Positions 60,578 to 64,000 of a DNA stretch of 64,000 nt are shown in pieces. The notes under the pieces are model-generated. The model was not told the origin of the DNA. It ran no database searches and was given only the letters and a program-made list of their open reading frames with translations. The position numbers and the translations under genes were made by a program. Each line of letters opens with the position of its first letter. Positions within the stretch are counted from its first letter, which is position 1. The stretch spans positions 37,899,420 through 37,963,419 of the forward strand of contig NC_087247.1 in assembly GCF_037042905.1 (NCBI RefSeq), written 5' to 3'. This stretch comes from Lytechinus pictus (taxonomy: Eukaryota > Echinodermata > Echinoidea > Temnopleuroida > Toxopneustidae).

Positions 60578-61101
60578 ATGAGTAATAATCATCCAATCAG
60601 TGACAGCGAATCAGACTTTGATGACTTCCTACCACCAGGGCTTCAGAGCGATGCTTCGTCAGACTCGAACAACTCAGACACGGCCCCAAAATCAAACAGA
60701 ACTTCATCTATTGATGACAATGAAGAAAGTCGCAGCAGGCACAGTTCAAAGACACCTTCATTGCAAGAAGATGAGTATGTTTTTGAAGATAACATAGCTG
60801 AATCTACAGAGGACCCTAGCCTGACCCACTCCTTTCTTAGTGTACCAGAAGGTTTAGTACCTGGGATGAGTGGAGGAGATGGATCGAGTAGCAAAGCAAC
60901 CACCAAAAGGAAGAGGAAGAAGAGTGGAGCTGGAGGGAGTCCAAGGAGGAGGAGGAAAAAGAAAGTGAAAGCTGCTAATAAAGGAGGAGATGATGAGGAA
61001 GAAGAAGAGGAAGGGGAGGATGGTGATAGGTCAGGGAAGAAGAAAAGCAGAGGCAAATCCAAGAGCAAAAATAAACCATCAAACAGGAGGAGAAATATCA
61101 A
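60578..61101 (+). CDS. RAD54L2: RAD54L2/ARIP4-like helicase, first coding exon
   Basis: Encodes 174 residues plus two bases. The N-terminus is acidic and Ser-rich (SDSESDFDDFLPPG, SIDDNEES). The middle has an acidic aromatic stretch (DEYVFEDN). The end is strongly basic and acidic by turns (KRKRKK, RRRRKKKVK, EEEEEEGEDGD), with likely nuclear localisation signals. The last residues NRRRNIK join the next exon to give RRNIKTFLREDQL, matching the RRNIRKLLREDQL segment I recall from human RAD54L2 (ARIP4). The family is SNF2 DNA-dependent ATPases, nuclear, linked to androgen receptor co-regulation and to handling of trapped topoisomerase II. The ATPase and helicase domains lie beyond this window. 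The donor is CAA|GTAAGA, phase 2. Confidence 0.8.
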
Positions 61102-63751
61102 GTAAGAGAATTACTTAAATTGCTTAAGATCAGAGTTTGTTTCTCCCATATTTCTAAATTACATAGCTTTTTCCTTCAGTAAGCAGGTTCTCTTCTTGAC
61201 TAGAATATTATATTTGATCTCATTATTTTACTTAGTTTAATTTTATACATACAATGTAATGTCTGTTATTCAATGTTTTAAAGCAGTCAATCAGGTTTAG
61301 AAGTAGATTTTGTATTGTTTATATTGACTATTACATAATTGAGTGCTGTAAGCTTCTTTGACATAGATTTGTGCCCTTGTTGTGTGTTGCATAATGCATA
61401 CAATTTGTCTTGCATAAGAGAGACTGTTATGTCAGGAACAGTATTCAAAGTTTAAAGTACACAAAGGGTCCAGCGACAGCTAGCTATAGTTGAGCAATAA
61501 CATTTTACTTTATACATGGTGTCTGTATCTCTTTTTGGGGGGGCACTTTTATGCCTCACTTTTTATTTATTTTTTCATTTATTCATTCGTATATTCATTT
61601 ATTTTTGTTATTATTTTGAATATTTTCATTTCTTTATTTTTCAAATCTTTTGTCAGGAGTCATTATTATTTATGTTTTTGCATTGTCAATCTGCCTTAGG
61701 GGAGACCGGGGTTAGTTGGAACATTTTTGACAAAAATGGCTGTAAAATCCAAATAGATTTTATTCGAGAAACAATCTATATATCAGCTTGAAGCATATAT
61801 CTAAGGGCTTCATATGTACCCCATAAGATTTTAAACTCTATTATGGTTACTGAAAAAACCCACCTTGAACAAGACCATCGCAAACGTTCCAACTTACCCC
61901 AATACGGGGTAAGTTGGAACATGGTGAGGGGTAAGTTGGAACACTGCATGGTAAATTAAGAATCATACTAAAACTACTTAAAACTGTAATATTACATGGT
62001 TTTAGCCAATTTGCTTTATTTTATTCAAGTTCAAAATATTAAAGTGTGGATTTGTTGAACTTAATGTTTTCTATTATACAGCCACTCACGCAAGCAGACT
62101 GATTAGTAGAATTCCGCATATTTGGGTGTGTTTGATTTTACATGCGATTAAGTGTACTATCAGCAATTTCATGTACTTCTGCATCAAATTTATAAGACAA
62201 AAATTAATTGTTTATATTTTTTTTCATTAATTAATTATGCAAATAAGCATATGAAATTTGCCCTAATTTGTTGTTTTTTGTATGTTTTTGCCTTTAACTC
62301 TATTTATTAAGCTAGTAGAATGCTAATTTTGGTGAGATTATCAATTTTCACATTTATAACAAATATCCACCAAAAATTGCATAAAATATAATTTATGTAT
62401 CTTTTTTCTTTTTTTTTCTTTTTTTTTCAAACCTTTGTTTTTTTCCGATGAACTTTGTCGGGACTCTTTTGCAATCATAAATACATGTAGCATAAAATAA
62501 ATCTATTTGAACCAACAAAAGTAAAAAATAATCATACATTTATGACTTTTGGTTGAAAAACACAATTTGCATTGACCTTGTACATGGAATCACGTTTTTG
62601 AGCAATTTTGGATCCGAACATGCATGTACAAAATGTTGCGTAATTTCGAAACCGCGCACACAGGCATTGCAAAAGTCAGCGAGCAGTGTAGTAAAAAAAA
62701 ATTCGCGCGAGGGGGGAGTGACGAAATTTCTCGAGGCGGGGGGGGGGGGGAGGGCTCAAATTGACCCCCCCCCCCAGTTTGATAAGGGTTAATATTGCAT
62801 TAGGGGCCTACAATAGGCCTTAAATGCACACTCAGACCTAACTGATAAACAAAACAAGCATGGTATACAATACATGTTCAGAAGAGTGTGAAATAATTTA
62901 TATATTTTTTTCTCATATCCAATGTTTTTATTGATAATTATGTTTGGGGTAAGTTGGAACATGTTCCAACTAGCCCCTTAAAATTTGTTCCAACTAACCC
63001 GGAGGCCCATTTGACGTTTATAAGCTTACAGCACAAAAAAGGGACTTCACCATGGCATATTAATAACCTCATTTTGTAGCTTGAAATAAGTGTCTATTAT
63101 AACCCCAAACTGGCCAACTTGATCTATAAACTTCCCTGAGATAATCAAACATTTCTGAAAGAGAAAAAAATTACTCAGAAGGTAAAAAAACAAAAATTCC
63201 TTTCGAACGTCGCCAGGCTTGTTGCACATGTGTTGTCTGTAATATGGTGGATGGCTGTTGATAATGACAATAAATTGAGGGCAGTATTGCAGAAATTTAT
63301 TTTAAGACGTTAAAGAAATTAACAATGTTTCAACTTACCCCACGTTCCAACTAACCCCGGTCTCCCCTATACTATCAGGATTCGAAACAATTGTATGTAC
63401 TATAATGTATACATATATGTACAAGCAAAAGGGTCAAGTTTGGTTGGTATATCACATGAAAAATAGTAAAGGTACAGGTACATTGTAGTGTATGTATTAT
63501 TGTGCATACTGTTCCTGTTTACTTCATAGATGAGTTGGATGAAAATAAGGAGCCTTTGATTTTCAACTTTTCCCAATTCATTTTCTAGATAGAATGGTAT
63601 TTATACAGGTATCGTTCATTGAAATTATAAGTCATTAGAAATTGTATGCTTAAGCTACAATGTTGGCTAAATTCTTGAACTAATTCAAAGTGTATACTTA
63701 TTGTAAACAAGTCAACATTGATGCAACTATCCCATTACATTTGGATCATAG
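61102..63751 (+). other. Intron of the RAD54L2-like gene
   Basis: A 2,650-bp phase-2 intron with donor GTAAGA and acceptor ACATTTGGATCATAG. Most of it is a TIR element (61,699-63,367) listed separately. The remainder is AT-rich without ORFs of note. Confidence 0.8.
61699..63367. mobile_element. 1.67-kb TIR element with repeated GGGGTAAGTTGGAAC words
   Basis: Perfect 24-bp inverted ends at 61,699-61,722 and 63,344-63,367 include GGGGTTAGTTGGAAC. TA lies outside both ends and is a likely target duplication. The same 15-bp word in the form GGGGTAAGTTGGAAC or its complement recurs near each end: a palindrome at 61,886-61,920 (15-bp arms, 5-bp loop), 61,928-61,942, 62,946-62,960, and diverged copies at 62,963-62,977 and about 62,987. 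No transposase is seen, so it is a non-autonomous element of unassigned superfamily. Confidence 0.88.
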
Positions 63752-63897
63752 AACATTCTTGAGAGAGGATCAATTAGATGCTGAAACCTTAGATGCACAA
63801 AGAGAAGAAGAGAAGAGAAAACAAAGATTAGAAGAAGAAAGGAAAAGGCGTTTAGATGAACAGAAGATACAGAAATTAGAATCGTCTAATGCAATTG
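63752..63897 (+). CDS. RAD54L2: RAD54L2/ARIP4-like helicase, second coding exon
   Basis: The first base completes Lys from the previous exon. The exon then reads TFLREDQLDAETLDAQ, followed by a Glu/Lys/Arg-rich coiled-coil-like helix (EEEKRKQRLEEERKRRLDEQ) and KIQKLESSNAI. Human RAD54L2 has the same order after its LREDQL motif. Acceptor ATCATAG and donor ATTG|GTAAGT are both good. The exon ends in phase 1. An ATG at 63,690 lies in the intron and is not used. Confidence 0.8.
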
Positions 63898-64000
63898 GTA
63901 AGTTATTGAATTTAATGGGTAATAGAAACTTTATTGTATTATTTAGGGAATAACTTTCAATAAGAAAAAAAAATGAAGAAATAGTTTAAGAGAAAAATAT
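63898..64000 (+). other. Start of the next intron of the RAD54L2-like gene
   Basis: It follows the GTAAGT donor. It is AT-rich and truncated by the window end. Confidence 0.7.

Noticed and set aside
60643..61101. 152-codon minus-strand ORF
   Set aside because: It is the antisense shadow of the charged RAD54L2-like exon (poly-Ser and poly-Leu from GAG/AAG codons).
63690..63751. Start codon at 63,690 for the last ORF
   Set aside because: The sequence before 63,752 ends in a good splice acceptor and the exon phase matches the upstream coding exon, so this ATG lies in an intron.

Overview
The window looks like nuclear DNA from a marine deuterostome invertebrate, most likely a sea urchin or close echinoderm. 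It is AT-rich, gene-poor and repeat-dense. It carries spliced genes with GT-AG introns, tRNA-derived SINEs, decayed LINE reverse-transcriptase tails, many short inverted-repeat elements nested in one another, and long AGT trinucleotide arrays. The species call is inferred from repeat style and gene content and was not tested by any search.

Only two genes are well supported, both in the last 15 kb. The first, on the minus strand at 49,849-52,423, has two coding exons that splice in phase into a 546-residue protein. Its N-terminal half is leucine-rich repeats and its C-terminal half is a complete caspase p20/p10 fold in which both catalytic residues are replaced (His to Tyr, Cys to Leu). It is an LRR-pseudocaspase fusion, an architecture I do not recognise from textbook apoptosis genes, and it is the most interesting object here. 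The second, on the plus strand from 60,578 to beyond the window end, holds the first coding exons of a RAD54L2/ARIP4-type SNF2 chromatin helicase. They are recognised by the conserved RRNI..(F/L)LREDQL segment, which is rebuilt exactly across a phase-2 intron. A candidate promoter with a non-coding first exon lies near 57.5-57.7 kb.

From 1 to 49.8 kb I see no convincing gene. The layout is a mosaic: blocks of a diverged tandem repeat of about 107 bp carrying GCTCGCGCTTCGCGCTCGC (0.6-1.85, 3.2-3.7, 35.6-36.3 and 37.4-37.5 kb); short elements bounded by AGTGGCGTA (21.4, 26.3, 33.3, 35.4 and 42.5 kb); SINEs at 10.9 and 37.6 kb; LINE remnants at 25.1, 28.5, 39.2 and 58.5 kb; TTAA-type palindromic elements at 12.7, 44.4 and 58.9 kb; a modular palindrome element at 19.2 kb; four X-box-like motifs spaced about 145 bp apart at 34.1-34.6 kb; and microsatellites and pyrimidine tracts throughout.

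Several insertions can be ordered in time. A TTAA element sits in a LINE reading frame and its removal restores the frame. An element with 5-bp target duplications sits inside a TTAA-type element. The 19.2 kb element sits inside an older inverted repeat, relatives of which survive without it at 46.75 and 48.2 kb. A 1.67-kb TIR element lies in the RAD54L2-like intron.
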